Source: Platycnemis pennipes (taxonomy: Eukaryota; Arthropoda; Insecta; Odonata; Platycnemididae). From it: DNA of 64,000 nt. This document shows positions 11,127-22,804 of this stretch, piece by piece (the stretch's first letter is position 1; every line of letters starts with the position of its first letter). The notes under the pieces were generated by a model that saw nothing but the letters and a program-made list of their open reading frames with translations, searched no databases and had not been told where the DNA came from. The stretch covers positions 4,467,131 to 4,531,130 of the forward strand of contig OW121854.1 in the NCBI GenBank assembly GCA_933228895.1, read 5' to 3'. The position numbers and the translations under genes are program-made.

Positions 11127-12041
11127 TCTATATAAATAAAAATGTTAATGTTCCTTCGTTCAAAATCTTAAATCTCCGAAGGTTCTTCGCCGATTGCTAT
11201 GAAATTTCGACACAACGTTGCATTCGAGTACGCGCGTGTTTTTATGTACCTATGTCACACCTGTGACAGGTAAAAATATGTTTTTTTCTGAAAAACAGCT
11301 TTTGGACCGCAATGGCAGCGCCATCTGTTGAACGTAACATCAACACACGCGATACTAAACGTTGCTCATGCCAGACAGCGCACTTCTTGGCAGCTGCTGT
11401 CACTTTACCTTTTCAGTGTTTCGGATTGCATTGCTGTTTCTTAGATTTTTTGACATTTTCACTGGTTCAATTCGAATATAATTCGTTTAACATTGTGTTC
11501 TGATTGATCAGTTTAGATTTATTTACATTTTGATTTAATTAAATTTAGGTAGGTTTAACACATGCTCTAATACTGCAATTGAATATCGGCGTGCCAATAT
11601 CAATTTGCGAAATATCAACCAGCCAAAGCTTTGCAACGGCACTCGGCCTTCAGTAAAAAAAAATATGAATGAGCAACGTCGTAGAAGCAACAATCTTGAA
11701 AGGACCTTTCAAAAGGTGGAGACGTCCGCATTCCTACGATTCCGACGGATATGCCATTTCAATTTTAGAGATTGCAATTCCCAATTCGATTGGCGCTAGC
11801 AATCACCATTAACAGTGAAAGCTCTCTCTGGGCCAATCGTTATAGTTGTGCAGTTTATATCTAGACACGGATTGCTTTTCACATAGACAATTATATGTTG
11901 CGTGTTCTAGAGTCGGCAAACTGGACAATCTCTATCTTTGCACAGACAATGTAACAACCGTGAATTGTATATTAATCCGTGGTAACAACAAAAAATATTG
12001 TATTTTGTGAGTGTCAGCAACGCGTGGCCAGGTACAGCTAG
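11127..12041 (+). mobile_element. decayed Helitron with helicase remnant
   Basis: The element starts TCTATATAAATAAAAATG after an A at 11126. It carries the 5' subterminal stretch that I associate with insect Helitrons (aatctccgaaggttcttcgccgattg, then aatttcgacacaacgttgcattcg) and ends ..ggtacagCTAG at 12041. Inside, 11600-11930 encodes pieces of the C-terminal PIF1-like helicase across several frames: MRNINQPKLCNGTR, then SNVVEATIL, then CFSHRQLYVACSRVGKLDNL (motif VI region). The rolling-circle nuclease and most of the helicase are missing. The base after CTAG is C where T is expected. Confidence 0.8.
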
Positions 12042-12044
12042 CAT

Positions 12045-12910
12045 ATAAATAAAATAAAACTTTGTTCTATTCCGTAAAATATAATTAAATACTGCTCAAT
12101 CAGTTTTGGCCTTTTTGGGTCATTTACAAGAGCTGAATGACAGAATTCTAACTTGAGGGAAACATATAAGTGGGGAGCACAGGGAGAGAGGGGAAAGAAC
12201 TAATTCCAATCGGGAAAAGGAGTGAGGAATCACTAAGAAGGAGGGGGGTCGCAAGGCAAGGCCACGGGGGGGAGGATACAGCCGAAACACTGATCAAAAG
12301 CAAATTATCTGAGTATGGGGATGGTGGTGGGGGAACAGGCACTGAATAGCACAGGGATAGGTTGGAAGGAAACAGATCATTTAAAACATTATCCTTATAA
12401 ACATAAAAATATGATAAAATTTCAAAAATTTTTATAAACTATCCTTCAGTCCTTGTCACAAACATAAAATATTGGGAATAAAATCGAAGGAGTGATCATT
12501 ATCAATTAGGTGTTCAGCAAACTTCAACTTATGATCACACTTAATAAAAAATTTTAAATGTTCAGATTTGCGAATTCCCAATTTCTTTTCCGATTGTCCA
12601 ATATTAGAACAATTACATCTTTGGGTATTATCATTCATCGTGTATACTCCATTTTTTTCGGCATTTAAATATCTATTTTAAAAATTGAACAATAGTTTTC
12701 CCAGGGTCACAGGTTTATAAAAACACGCTTTGAATTTATTTGTGGGAATAGATTTGTTTCGTTTATATGACAATTTAGTAATGAATTTAGCAGTTTAATG
12801 TACTTACTCTTGGGTAATGGGATTAGGGAAAGAGAAGTGGATTCCGATATTTTGGCTTAAAGATTTAAAAAGGTGTCTGCCAGTGAGTCGTTGAGGCCAT
12901 AGTTATTATC
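12045..12910 (-). pseudogene. Penelope-like element, GIY-YIG endonuclease and 3' tail
   Basis: On the minus strand the frame 12638-12456, with its upstream codons, reads NGVYTMNDNTQRC, SNIGQSEKKLGIRKSEHLKF and FAEHLIDNDHSFDF. These are the GIY, YIG, R-x-x-E-H and histidine-helix positions of the endonuclease, with Y of YIG changed to N. Upstream (12900-12660) lies the connector with LGKLLFNF-type residues in broken frames. Downstream (12340-12150) is a pyrimidine-rich tail like those of the other PLEs. The reverse transcriptase is absent. The element abuts the end of the Helitron. Confidence 0.65.
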
Positions 12911-13560
12911 GATCTGTTTGATGATATGGATTTCCGTTGCGTTTGTCTCTTCCGTTCTTCATCTATCTGTAGTTTTTCTGCCTCCCCTACAGCGGTCTCC
13001 TCTTCGTATTGAGGATCTCATGCCGTTCCTTTTATCAGAGATGAAATGGGTTGGACTGACGCGGGGTGAAGCCCTTTTACAGACACAAAATAACCGCCTT
13101 TTCTCCTCCCTTGGAATTAGTGATCGACCCTTCCGACATAGTCCAGGCTTCTCCGAATGGGTGGCCAAAGGTTTGTGTGTTGCCCATCCAAAAGCCCGGA
13201 TATTTGCGGCAAGTTACTGCACTCGATTTAATGGAATCTTTTTTTTTCCGGACGTGAGCAACTTCTTCTCTCAGCCGTGGGAATAAACTGCCGGTCCGGA
13301 ACGATATGAGACCAGGCTCATATTGCGGAAATGGACCTTTAAGCAACGGCCGACGTAATTATATTCCCATCTCATCAACTCTCCGATAGCGGCTTCTTTC
13401 AAAGGGGTTAAATGGAGGAAGATGTTCTGAATTCCATTTTAGGTTATCTGACTTGGATTTTTTCATACAGCTTCGATCTGGAACGCGTTCCAAAATGTTT
13501 GGAACGACCCAACAGTCCATATCACCAAATACTTTCTTGAGACTTGTATTCCAGATTTCC
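12911..13560. other. unassigned spacer
   Basis: Overlapping frames on both strands (plus 12918-13286, minus 13346-13077) carry no recognisable domain. No repeat partner was found in the window. Confidence 0.35.
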
Positions 13561-13562
13561 CA

Positions 13563-14558
13563 TCTGCCTCATCTACATCTACATAACACCCTGCAAGCCA
13601 CCATTAAGGTGTGTGGCAGGGGGTGAATTCTCACCAAACATGCACTACATATCATGCATAAAAAAGGGTAAGTATTTATATACTGTTCTAAATTATACTA
13701 TTAAAAAAAATAAAAATAGCAAACTAAGCATGCAAAAACGTGCTGTTGGTTGGGTTAGCTTAGTGTCCTTATACCAACATGATGCTACCAATGTTATCCA
13801 TTGCTACACTCATATTGGATATATTTACCGTTATTCATATCCCTAATTGTACGAGGAAAAAAGGACATTTTGAATCTCTCAGTTCGGCAATCAATTTCTC
13901 TAATTTTGTGATTATGGTCCAGTCTGCCATAGTAAGTTGGGGTTAGCAAAATATTTTTAACATCATCACTGGTTATGGTCTTGGAATTTGTTTAAGAGAT
14001 TAAGTCTAAATTTCAACCGGCGATCTGACAATGATTCCCAATTTAATTCATTTAATAGACTGGTTACGCTAATATAGTTATCGTACCGTCCCTTTACAAA
14101 TCTTACCGATCTTCGCTGCGCACGTTCAAGTTCATTATTTAGACCGATTTTGTAGGTATCCCATACACTGGTAGCATATTCCAAATGTGGTCTAACAAGG
14201 GAAAAGTAGCTGATTTCTCGTATATGATCGTCGCATTTACCCAGGACTCTTTTGACGAATCCCAGATTGCGATTAGCTTGACCCATTATTTAACGTATGT
14301 GTTTACCCCGGGAAAGATGATGTGTCAGTCTTATTCCAAGATATTTAATGGATTCCACGTTTGTTAATTCATTATTACTTACTTTGTATGTGCTAGGAGG
14401 AGAACAATTATTTTTCCAAAAATTCATGACTACACATTGTTTAAAATTTAATTCTAACCTCCATGTACGACACCATTTTTCAATTGCTTGTAGGTCATCA
14501 TTTAAATATTCTTTATCATTTTCGCATTGAATTCCCCTGTACACTACTGCGTCATCGT
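13563..14558 (-). pseudogene. LINE family A, minus strand
   Basis: Read leftwards from 14558 it begins at DDAVVYRGIQ (the end of the catalytic ADD box), continues AIEKWCRTWRLELNF, LGIRLTHHLSRGKHI (14604-14290), then a frame change to ANRNLGFVKRVLGKC, REISYFSLVRPHLEYATSVW and VQRRSARFVKGRYDN-type residues (14286-13966). It ends in the family 3' UTR and a catctacatctacat tail at 13563. It is 5'-truncated exactly inside the catalytic box. About 30 bp between QDHN and the RTPTYYG block are deleted. Confidence 0.88.
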
Positions 14559-15195
14559 AACGTGAGTTTTCTCCCATCCGGTCAGGAGAAAAAGTTTTCT
14601 CCACCCAGTTACAGACTTCGGTCGAGAGAAAACTTTCGGCGGGAACTCTTTCTCCAAAACGAGGCGCCTCAAGTTACAGACTTACCCCTCAGAAGATTTC
14701 ACCTTGATTGCATTGATGTTTTTGTTTCGCTCATTGCATTCAACGTCATAAATAAAATTATTAGCTTGTAATTAAGTTAGAAATTAGGGATATGTTTCAA
14801 CCTACGTTATGTAAATGGTTTTCTTTTTAGTTCTTCTTATAAACTGGTTACGCTAATATAATTACAATACCGTCCCTTTGCATCAGAAGACGGATTACTC
14901 GCGTGCGGTGTTTACGGATGGAATGGAACAAGTCGTTCGCTCAGGTACCTTCGCTTGTTCGTCTTCCTGGATATCTCACATCATCTTCTTTTGAAGGCAC
15001 CGCTGAGAGACATGAGAGACATTACCTCGACTCGACCGTCAACCGAATCTCCGTCTTCCGTCCCGCCTGCCTCCGAAACGTTATCCCGTTCGAAAGATGT
15101 TCCAATAGTTTTAAAAACCACCGAAGACCCACGAGCTGCCATTAGCCATCTCCGGCCAGGTGAGAGGTCAGTACTACAGACACCGAGGATCGGCA
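14559..15195. other. spacer with a tiny LINE A scrap
   Basis: 14838-14880 is a minus-strand scrap of LINE A (the GRY.NYISVTS codons). Short repeated words (gttacagactt) occur at 14611-14680. Frames at 14903-15218 are not recognised. Confidence 0.4.
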
Positions 15196-15975
15196 AAATT
15201 TACAAGGGGACAGTATGATGACTACATTAGCGTAACCAGTGAATTAAGATGAACTGAAATGGGAATCACAGTCAGACCGCTGGTTGAAATTTAGACTTAA
15301 TCTCTTAAATAATCACCGTGATAATATTATCACTGATGGCGTAAAGAATATTTTGCGAACTCCCATTTACTTTGGACTGGACCATGATCATAGAATTGGA
15401 GAAATTGATTGCCGAACTGAGAGAATCAAAATGTCCTTCTTTCCTCTTGCAATTAGGGATATAAATAGCTGCAAATGCTTCCAATAGTGTATAAACAAGT
15501 GTGCCAAAGGATAGCGCAGGTGTTTGCAGGTTGGTATATAGACTATAACCTAATCCAACTAACAGTATGTTTCTATATGCTTACTTTAATACTAAATGGC
15601 TTGCACTTGGCTTTTTTTTTGGAGTAATGCGAAAGAAAATCAGGATTTATATTCCTCGCAGTTTTGAAAGTCAAAATTCGTCTTGCTCATTCAGGAATAA
15701 CCCGTACAGCCGAGCATTCGATTCATTTAGCAAGGGAATTTGTATGAGGGGTTTCAGCTAACCCATCCAACAGTACGTTTTTGCATGCTTGCTGTACTAT
15801 TGTATTCTTTTTTAAATCTTGAAGTTTATATTAGAATCTTTGATTAGAAAGGATTACTAATCCTTTTTATTCGCGATATGCAATGCATGTTTGGTGTGAA
15901 TTCAAGCCCTGCCCCACAACTTTATGGTGGCTTGCAGGGTATATTGCAGGGTATATTGCAAGGTATGTGTAGATG
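15196..15975 (+). pseudogene. LINE family A 3' end with internal duplication
   Basis: It begins at the NLQGD..YDDYISVTS codons, keeps KFRLNLLNNHRDNIITDGVK and DHRIGEIDCRTERIKMSFF, then enters the 3' UTR. The UTR word ctaa(t/c)cca(a/t)c(t/c)aacagta occurs twice (about 15550 and 15760), so about 200 bp of unrelated or duplicated sequence lies between. It ends with the family tail at 15975, where gggtatattgca is itself duplicated. Confidence 0.8.
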
Positions 15976-16719
15976 TATTTCAGTCACCGAGAGGAGATCG
16001 TGAACCGTGAGAGAGAAATCATGGCGACGCATAAAGTGTCTTCCATTATTATCTTATTATCATCCTCATCTTATATCATCCATCCGCCATGCATGTTCGC
16101 TGATTTCTATATTTCACGATTTGACGCCTCGAAGCGACGTTCGAGGCTCAACAGTTTCAATTTCCTCGGCAGATGGAGTGGCGGCATTCTATGGTCGTGT
16201 GGGAAACGAAAATATCAATTTCCCGGTGTTCCTCCTCCTGGGAGGCAGTGATTCGGAATCCGCCCGGGGGCCTGAGATTTAACCGGATTGGCAAAACGAT
16301 AATAACCTCCGTTGCCAAGCACCGCGTTCATCTTCTTCATTCTCAGATGATTCTTTCATTATCCCTACCAAACAAGTGACTCAGCCAAGAGTAGACCTAC
16401 GGCACAATAAAGGCGTAAATATTTCGACCAAAATTGCGGTTCCAAATATTTGTTTTGGTTACGGTACGGCACGAATTGTTATTTCTCCTGTCTATTACTC
16501 ACGTTTCCTTGTCACACTCATTTTCTCCTTCAAGTTTTTAGTTTCTTTCCATTCCTGCTCCAGCTCAACCGGTACCACCTATGTATTTCTTGTAGAGTGA
16601 TAAATTACTATGAGAAATAAAACAGTTACGGTAAACTGGTGGTTTCAGGCGTAACTTTGTGGAGCCTGTTCATGATTGTAAAGAAAACAACTTTGCTGTC
16701 CCACATAAATTTATAAACA
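15976..16719. other. unassigned spacer
   Basis: Overlapping plus-strand frames at 15973-16282 have no recognisable domain. No repeat partner was noticed. Confidence 0.35.
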
Positions 16720-16960
16720 ACGCACCTGCTCAACCTCAACGGCGCACCTCCAAACGTTGCCTGCACCCAACTCCTTCCCTGCCCTCCCTTAACCCCCTCC
16801 CCCCTTAACCCCCTCCCCTTACCGAGTGCATTATTATACACACGATGCAATCTGTTGAGTCTTCACCTGATGATGACGTTGGACGTCAGAACCTGGGTCG
16901 TCTGTTAATAAATTCACGTGGAACGACAAAGTTAAGTTTTCTGTTCAATCAGTTACGGAA
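16720..16960 (+). mobile_element. Penelope-like element 3' end (tail only)
   Basis: A pyrimidine-rich stretch (16730-16820, with a tandem ccttaaccccctcccc duplication) is followed by CACCTGATGATGACGTTGG-type sequence and AATAAATTC. This is the same architecture as the end of the intact-looking PLE at 40860-41070 (pyrimidine-rich tract, then a CUGANGA motif). No GIY-YIG codons are left. Assigned by architecture only. Confidence 0.45.
16867..16899 (+). ncRNA. hammerhead-ribozyme-like motif
   Basis: CTGATGA (16867-16873) is followed by a perfect 6-bp stem TGACGT/ACGTCA with loop TGG (16874-16888), then GAA (16889-16891), then CCTGGGTC. The last part could form a short helix III (ACC with GGT) ending at a GTC-type cleavage site. 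One A of the canonical GAAA is missing. Stem I pairing is weak. PLEs are known to carry such motifs. Confidence 0.4.
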
Positions 16961-17396
16961 CAGTAAATTGAACCGTGTAAAACGGGCTTTAGGAAAATGT
17001 TATAAACGAAACTTGAAGATAAAAGGTTAATTTAGAAGTAATTTGTAACATGTTTCCTGGTTAAGTAAAACATCAACTTCAAGTGTAACGGACAATTATA
17101 ATTCAACATTGCGGTCAAAGGTTTTTATATAATATATTTGACTGGGGTCTTATCTAGAATTTTCATAAGAGTTCACGTAAGAAAAGGTGTTAATGCTGCA
17201 CTGTCGCAAGTTTCAGCTTTTGCAAATAGGTCACGCAGCCTTCCGTCCCCGCCTGTGTATGTCAGATAGAGCAGCTCTCTTACGGATCAGCCGGACTCTC
17301 GTTATACGCCCGCTTTGTCAACCACATTTAAAAGTCGTTATCACGCAAGCTATTTGACTTTGGCCCTTTTCTTCAATATGCGTAATTTCCATTGAG
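16961..17396. other. unassigned spacer
   Basis: Nothing recognised on either strand. Confidence 0.35.
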
Positions 17397-17612
17397 TCAC
17401 TCTCTCCATGGAGGCATCCTGAAAGATTCATCTCTCTCGCCTGTGGAGGAGACAATCGAAGAGGCATTTGAGCATACGTACTTTTCTTTTGTGTTTATTT
17501 TAAGTTTAAGTTTTAATACACTGTTATTCAGAATTTGAAGCATTCGGCTTATTTCTTTTTCTGAACATGTTAAAAGAGATATATCGTCAGAAAATAAACA
17601 AAAAAACAAAAA
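17397..17612 (-). pseudogene. inverted 5' part of an RTE-like LINE copy
   Basis: The minus-strand frame reads LFSDDISLLTCSEKEISRML, then LKLKLKINTKEK. SDD is the catalytic palm motif C and KINTKEK is motif D. The coding order runs away from the junction at 17612, where the plus-strand remainder of the same protein begins at the very next motif. That arrangement is the signature of an internal inversion during insertion. Confidence 0.7.
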
Positions 17613-18120
17613 TCATGGTAGTAGAAAAGAAGGAAAACTGGAAATAAGACAAATATATGTATTATGGGAGTTAGGATAGGGGAAGTAAAGGAGGTCTTAG
17701 CTACTTAGGTAGCATGTTACAAAAGGATGACACCTGCTGCTCATAGATCAAGAGAAGAATAATTTTAGCAAAGAGAGTCTTCCAAACAAAGGAAGGTCAC
17801 TCGGTAAATAACAATATTAATATTGAGACCCAGAAGAAATTTTTGATAAGTTTTATATGGAGCGTACTAATAAATGAATGTGATCATGGACACTAAGGCA
17901 GAGTGAAAGCACCAATCTTGAAGCTGCAGAAATGTGGTTTTGGAAAAGGGTATCAAGAACTAGGTGGACCGATAGAAAAATGAATGAGCAAGTGCTAAAT
18001 CAAGTTCATACGGAAAGAGGACTATTAAGGGAAGGAAAGTCAAGCTCATCGTACATCTACTCCGGCATAACTTCATACAAAAGATTTCTGAAAGCAAAAT
18101 TATTGGGAAAAAACTGAGAG
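17590..18120 (+). pseudogene. sense 3' part of the same RTE-like LINE copy
   Basis: It begins KINKKTKIMVVEK (17585-17630), exactly where the inverted piece stops, then gives LSYLGSMLQKDD, IKRRIILAKRVFQTKEG and AAEMWFWKRVSRTRWTDRK (17932-18010). This is the connection and C-terminal region of an RTE-like reverse transcriptase. Several frame changes and stops occur. The GHILR..GRPRM end and the 3' tail are not recognisable, so the 3' end is lost or diverged. Confidence 0.7.
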
Positions 18121-18884
18121 TGTGACCAAGAACTTCGTATTTAAAAGTTATGGCGAAAAGTTATGCTGAAATGGAGAGGATGGGTGAAGACAGAGACGGT
18201 TGGCTGCGGCGACAAGGTTCTATGTCTTTATTTAAAAAAACCTTCCTTTTGTTCCAACCACAATTCGATGTACCACATCGGCCGGATCGCGAACCACGGC
18301 CTCACTAAGCGTTTGCATGCAGGGCGAGAGTTTGTGGTCTACCGTGGCTAATCCTATGCCCACAACAGTTTTGTTGGTTCTCCGTGAAACAGCCAAAAAT
18401 CAGCGAGCAGTCTGATGTTTCAAAAGACTTATCTTCAATCCTTCACGCAGTTTCCACGACTTATTGTTGGCCATATCAACAGGTTACAGGTACCGGTAAT
18501 GCGCAGATGCATAGAGATGAAAATTCACGAGTTCAATTCAATGACGGGAAGGTATCGAAAGTTTTGCAGGCCACGGTGTGATGCGTGATGCAGGCAGTGA
18601 TTCTATTAATTAACTGTTTTATCAGTTTTAGCCTAAATGCTTAGCAGACCACTTCGTGTAGCTGTGCAAGGGCACGTGCTCCTGAATCCTTAACCATTGA
18701 AGATCAAGGTTCATCAAGGGTCTGTTCGTGAGTGGGTACAAGACATTTCTGATCCGCCGTTGGATAAAATGTTGTTTTCCCTGTATTTCGAGGCAGAAAT
18801 CAATGATCTTAAAGGTTGCCGAAATGAGCCCCCGGGTGGTTAGTACCTACCGTGCTTGAATAGATTTAGTGGTTCATTAGTGAT
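18121..18884. other. unassigned spacer
   Basis: Short frames at 18163-18581 have no recognisable domain. Confidence 0.35.
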
Positions 18885-19300
18885 TCTTTATGGCAGTGAG
18901 ACATAGACGATGAGAGAAACGGAGAAGAAAAAGAAAGAGGCATTCGAAAAATGGTGTTGCTGATGAATGATGAAGATTAAATGGATATACCGAGTGACAA
19001 ACGAAGTCCTAAGAAGAGTGGGAGAAAAGAGAAGTCTGCTGATGACTCTAAGAAGAAGACGGGACGACTTAATCGGCCACATCTTAAGACACGTTGACCT
19101 GATGAAGACAATGGTCGAGGGAAAAGCGAACAGGAAGAATTGAAAACACAGGCGTCGTATGAGATATATGGGACAGGTCGTGAAGGATGTGAAAGAGAAA
19201 TATTACCTTAATATGAAGAGGTTGGCCGATAGAAGAATCGGGTGGAGGGTTGCGTCAAACCAATCGTAGGATTGTTGACCGATGCTGATGATATTGATCT
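18885..19300 (+). pseudogene. RTE-like LINE 3' end
   Basis: The nucleotide sequence follows the other RTE-like 3' ends closely (atggcagtgagacatagacgatgag.., cggccacatcttaagacac.., gatgaagacaatggtcgagggaaaagcgaac, ..cgtatgagatatatggga) but is closed in every frame. It ends with attgttgaccgatgctgatgat near 19290. An old copy. Confidence 0.8.
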
Positions 19301-20094
19301 TGTAGATATGGGTGGGCATTGCTAAAAATATTCATTTGGGGAAATATTGAGGCTATAAATTAATTTTAGAATGTATCGTTAGGTATTTTCGATGCTTAGA
19401 AACAATGGTGAATTCACTATTATGGCTGTACTGCCTACCTTGTACTGCCTTAAGAGTCTGCCAACGCTACGTTTCAATACGTAATTTTGGACTCGTGATG
19501 GATACCTCTATCAAAGAGCTATTAAAACCCATCCAATTAGTATTTTCTTCTACCTTATCGTACGCTGATATCACATGAATATAGAAACCTACATTACATA
19601 ATACCACAACGGTAACGGCTTTCAGGCGTTCCTCCGCGTCAGGGTGTCTCATGGTGACCCGACAGTTTCTCTAGACTTCCTGCTGGCGTTTTCAGACCGG
19701 AAAGCCCTCTTGCGATGTGTAATAGCTGCCAGGAGGCGTTGTGTCCGGCGATTGTTTTACTTTTAGATATTTATTATAAAGGTGACCCTATGCCTCAGAT
19801 AATTATAGCGTATGAAGACTGCTATTTTCTATAGCCCAAACATCTATCGTCATGTTTTCGGTGTGTACGCATTTCATTCATTACAATCAAGATTTTGAAA
19901 TCATGTAATATCAAGGGATTTGCAAACTTAAGCAAAATAGGGACGGCAGTCCTAGCCCAGTCTACCTGAAGAGGACTGGCGGTAAAATGCTTAAAATGGG
20001 ATATGCGTGAGTGAAAAGAATGTAAGCATAGAAGATTCACAAAAACTGGTAAAACAAATACATTGGAAGGTAATTAGAAAACCTGAAAAGGTAT
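19301..20094. other. unassigned spacer
   Basis: Nothing recognised. The minus-strand frames at 19467-20040 are short and featureless. Confidence 0.35.
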
Positions 20095-20237
20095 CTACAT
20101 CTACACGATACCCTGCAAGCCGCCACGATACCCTGCCACACCGCGAGGGTGTGTGGCAGGGGGTGAAGATCACCAAACATGCACTACCGACATGCAAACA
20201 AGCAACTATAGGGTCTCAAAGCAACTATAGGGTCTCA
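20095..20237 (-). mobile_element. LINE family B 3' terminus only
   Basis: Only the last 140 bp of the element are present, starting with the catctacatctacacgat tail. The word gataccctgc is duplicated at 20108-20135 (one full and one shortened version). Extreme 5' truncation is common for this family here. The next 450 bp (20238-20690) hold nothing recognisable. Confidence 0.85.
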
Positions 20238-20689
20238 GTATTTGTATCTCAGTACTCATTATCAGTATTGAGAGATAGCTAAAGATTCGTGTTATAGTAT
20301 TTAACTTAGAAGTTATTAACAGAATCGTGTGCAATAACATAATCATAGAATCCATAATTGTTGAGATTTTCTGTACCCAAATCTCTTGTGCTAAACGTTT
20401 GCTTCTTGAGAAGAAATATCCTCTCCTCTGTTAACAAGAAACATCCTCAATATCCTATACCTCTATGAAGGGTGTTTCGGCTGTTTTACGGAATAGTTCA
20501 AAAAGCCGTTATAATCATTCTCATGATTTCTTAATTCATTTGCCTCACTCATTTATTTCCACCCTCTTGTCGCTAGAGGAGCAAGGTAATGTTAAACTCC
20601 TTTTTATAATTTTCGTCATTTAATAGTCAATGGATACTTTTATGGAATTTCTCGAGGCTGTAATTTCTTATTGCAATGTAGGGGACTTT

Positions 20690-20895
20690 CGGGATGGTGT
20701 GATGTCTAGAGCATCCCAACCTGAGAGCCCAGGATCGAATCCCGGCAATGGATGAGATTTTCCATTGGTTCACAGTTTTCTACTTCAGTGTTGAGTAGAG
20801 AATACCTGAAGTGCAGTATTCCGTCCGTCAGGTGGGACGTTATTTGTTAGCTCACATAGGTAGCTAAGCATACTTGATGTCTCTCCAATCTTCCT
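20690..20895 (+). mobile_element. tRNA-derived SINE
   Basis: A pol III promoter-like head is visible: A-box-like gatggtgtgatgtctagag at 20712 and a B box ggatcgaatcccg at 20732. A 150-bp unrelated body follows. No acceptor-stem pairing or anticodon arm is complete, so it is not a tRNA gene. The 3' boundary is approximate. Confidence 0.6.
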
Positions 20896-21269
20896 TCATT
20901 CGCTGAAAAATTCTGGGCTAAATCCATCTTCCTAAATGGCGAAAATGACTTGAGCTGTGAATCCTCTTTTGACGACTTTTATCCCGAAAATGGACGCGGA
21001 GTTAATTTTCGACCGTCCAAGTTTTTGAAGCATCCGCGAAAAGTCACTTCGTCTTCACGTGGTTCACATTATCCCCGTATAGGTAACGCTCTACGCGTCA
21101 AAGTTCTGAGAAAGATTAGTTGAATTCCTCACGTATAGATGTCAGGTAGATGTTGAAGCCGTCAAATTGGCGTCAATGTGAAATCCATTAATAGAGTTCA
21201 TTCATTTTGTGGAAGAGATTATTTGTATTCTCATCTGACGGTTTGCGTTATTTTTTACTGTTGTAGTTC
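20896..21269. other. unassigned spacer
   Basis: Nothing recognised. Confidence 0.35.
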
Positions 21270-22040
21270 TACACAGAGACAGAGAAGGATCTGGATAATA
21301 TTATGATGGCTATGGAAAGGACAATGGCCAGATATCAGCTGAAGATCAGTAAGAAAAAGAGAGTATTGGTATGCAGCAGGAGAGAAGAGGTTACGAATAT
21401 GAATGTTAAACTTGATTACTATACTAATGCCTTAGATTTGAAAGAATATTGCTAACTAGGAAGTCGACTAACTAGCGATGGACGAAGCAAGAAAGAAAAT
21501 GTCAGTAGCCCAGGTGTAGAGGGCATTGTAGCAAAAGAAGAATCCACCTACAGCTAAAACTACAAGCCTAGAAGTAAGAAACAATACATCAGAACGTATG
21601 TACATCTGGAGCAGGTTTCTTAATGGCAGTGAAGCATGGACGATAACAGCAGCGGAGTAGTCAAGGGTGGAGGCATTCGAAATGTGGTGCCACAGAAGAA
21701 TGATGATTATTAAATGGATCGACCGAGTAAGTAAAGAGGAAGCCCTTAGAAGAGTGGAGGAGAAGAGAAGTCTGCTGAAAACTATAAAAAGAAGACGGAA
21801 CTAATAAATCGGCCACATCTTAAGACACGATGGCCTGATGAAGACAATCGTCGAAGGACAAGAGGACGGGAAGTATGGAAAAGGCAGGCCTCACGTATGA
21901 GATGCATGGAACAGGTTTTGAGGGATGTAGGAGAGAAGAAATATGTAAATATGAAGAGATTATCTGATAGGAGAATGAAGTGGACAGCAGCGTTAAACCA
22001 ATCACAGGATTTGCTGACTGTTGCTGATGAATGTTTTAAT
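21270..22040 (+). pseudogene. RTE-like LINE, palm to 3' end
   Basis: It starts just after the catalytic box with TEKDLDNIMMAMERTMARYQ, LKISKKK and LVCSRREEVTNMNVKL. It then continues in alternating frames to the VVPQKNDDY region, the CGGCCACATCTTAAGACAC block and MEQVLRDVGEKKYVNMKRL, with SDRRMKWTAALNQS near 21960-22010. It ends at gctgactgttgctgatgaatg. Many frameshifts make it inactive. It is one of the two longest RTE-like 3' copies in the window. Confidence 0.85.
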
Positions 22041-22184
22041 ACCACTAATTCATGCATGCTCAAGCAAAAATATTAGTTCATAATTAAATATATTCATATA
22101 AATGGCTTCCTACTCTTTCTCGGGGTGGTAGTTCCGAGACCTTTTGTTTCGTGTAGGTCGTGTTTTGGCGGACTTTGTTTTGTT

Positions 22185-22287
22185 TTGCATGCCTGCATGG
22201 TAGTAAGTGCTTTCTCTGAATGATAATGCATACCGTATTCATCCCCTGCCACACACCCTTTCGGTTATGATTCAGATGTAGATGTCC
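22185..22287 (+). mobile_element. decayed LINE A/B 3' tail
   Basis: The 3' UTR words tgcatgcctgcatggtagt.., cccctgccacacaccct and the final cagatgtagatgt are recognisable, but the gtggcttgcagggtat block is lost. Too decayed to give a family. Confidence 0.55.
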
Positions 22288-22804
22288 ACATTTCACCCTT
22301 GAAAATTGTGAAGAATGAAAAAGCAGCTACACCTATATGTGTAAAAATTGCAAGGCGTAACGCATAATTTCGTTTAGAAAAATATCTGGAATTCATCCAT
22401 AACTAGGTTTATTTATGTTTCATACAATATTTATCACTAACTACTTTCTATTGATTACTTTTTATCCATGAGTGTTTTAATTCTGTTTTAAATTTGTTAT
22501 GATACACATGGTAGAAGAAGGTGAAAAGTACTTGAAATAAAATTGTGCATGCGTCACATATATCGTCATTTTGGTAAGTTTTATGTTTTTCATTTGCTTC
22601 TCAGAGCGCAGATGGCGTCATCAACGCAAGTGCGATGGTCGGAGAGCAATAGACCTCGTCCAGTGGCTGGTAATGAGAAGCAATCCATAGACGGAAATGG
22701 AGGTGATCTGGACGTCTTGTAGCCTCTTAACCTGTTACTTCATCTTCCCTGAAAGGCCTCAGGTAAGCTGCTTTTAAAGTCACTGCTTTATTAGGTCTTA
22801 GCTG
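22288..22804. other. AT-rich spacer
   Basis: Nothing recognised. Confidence 0.35.
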
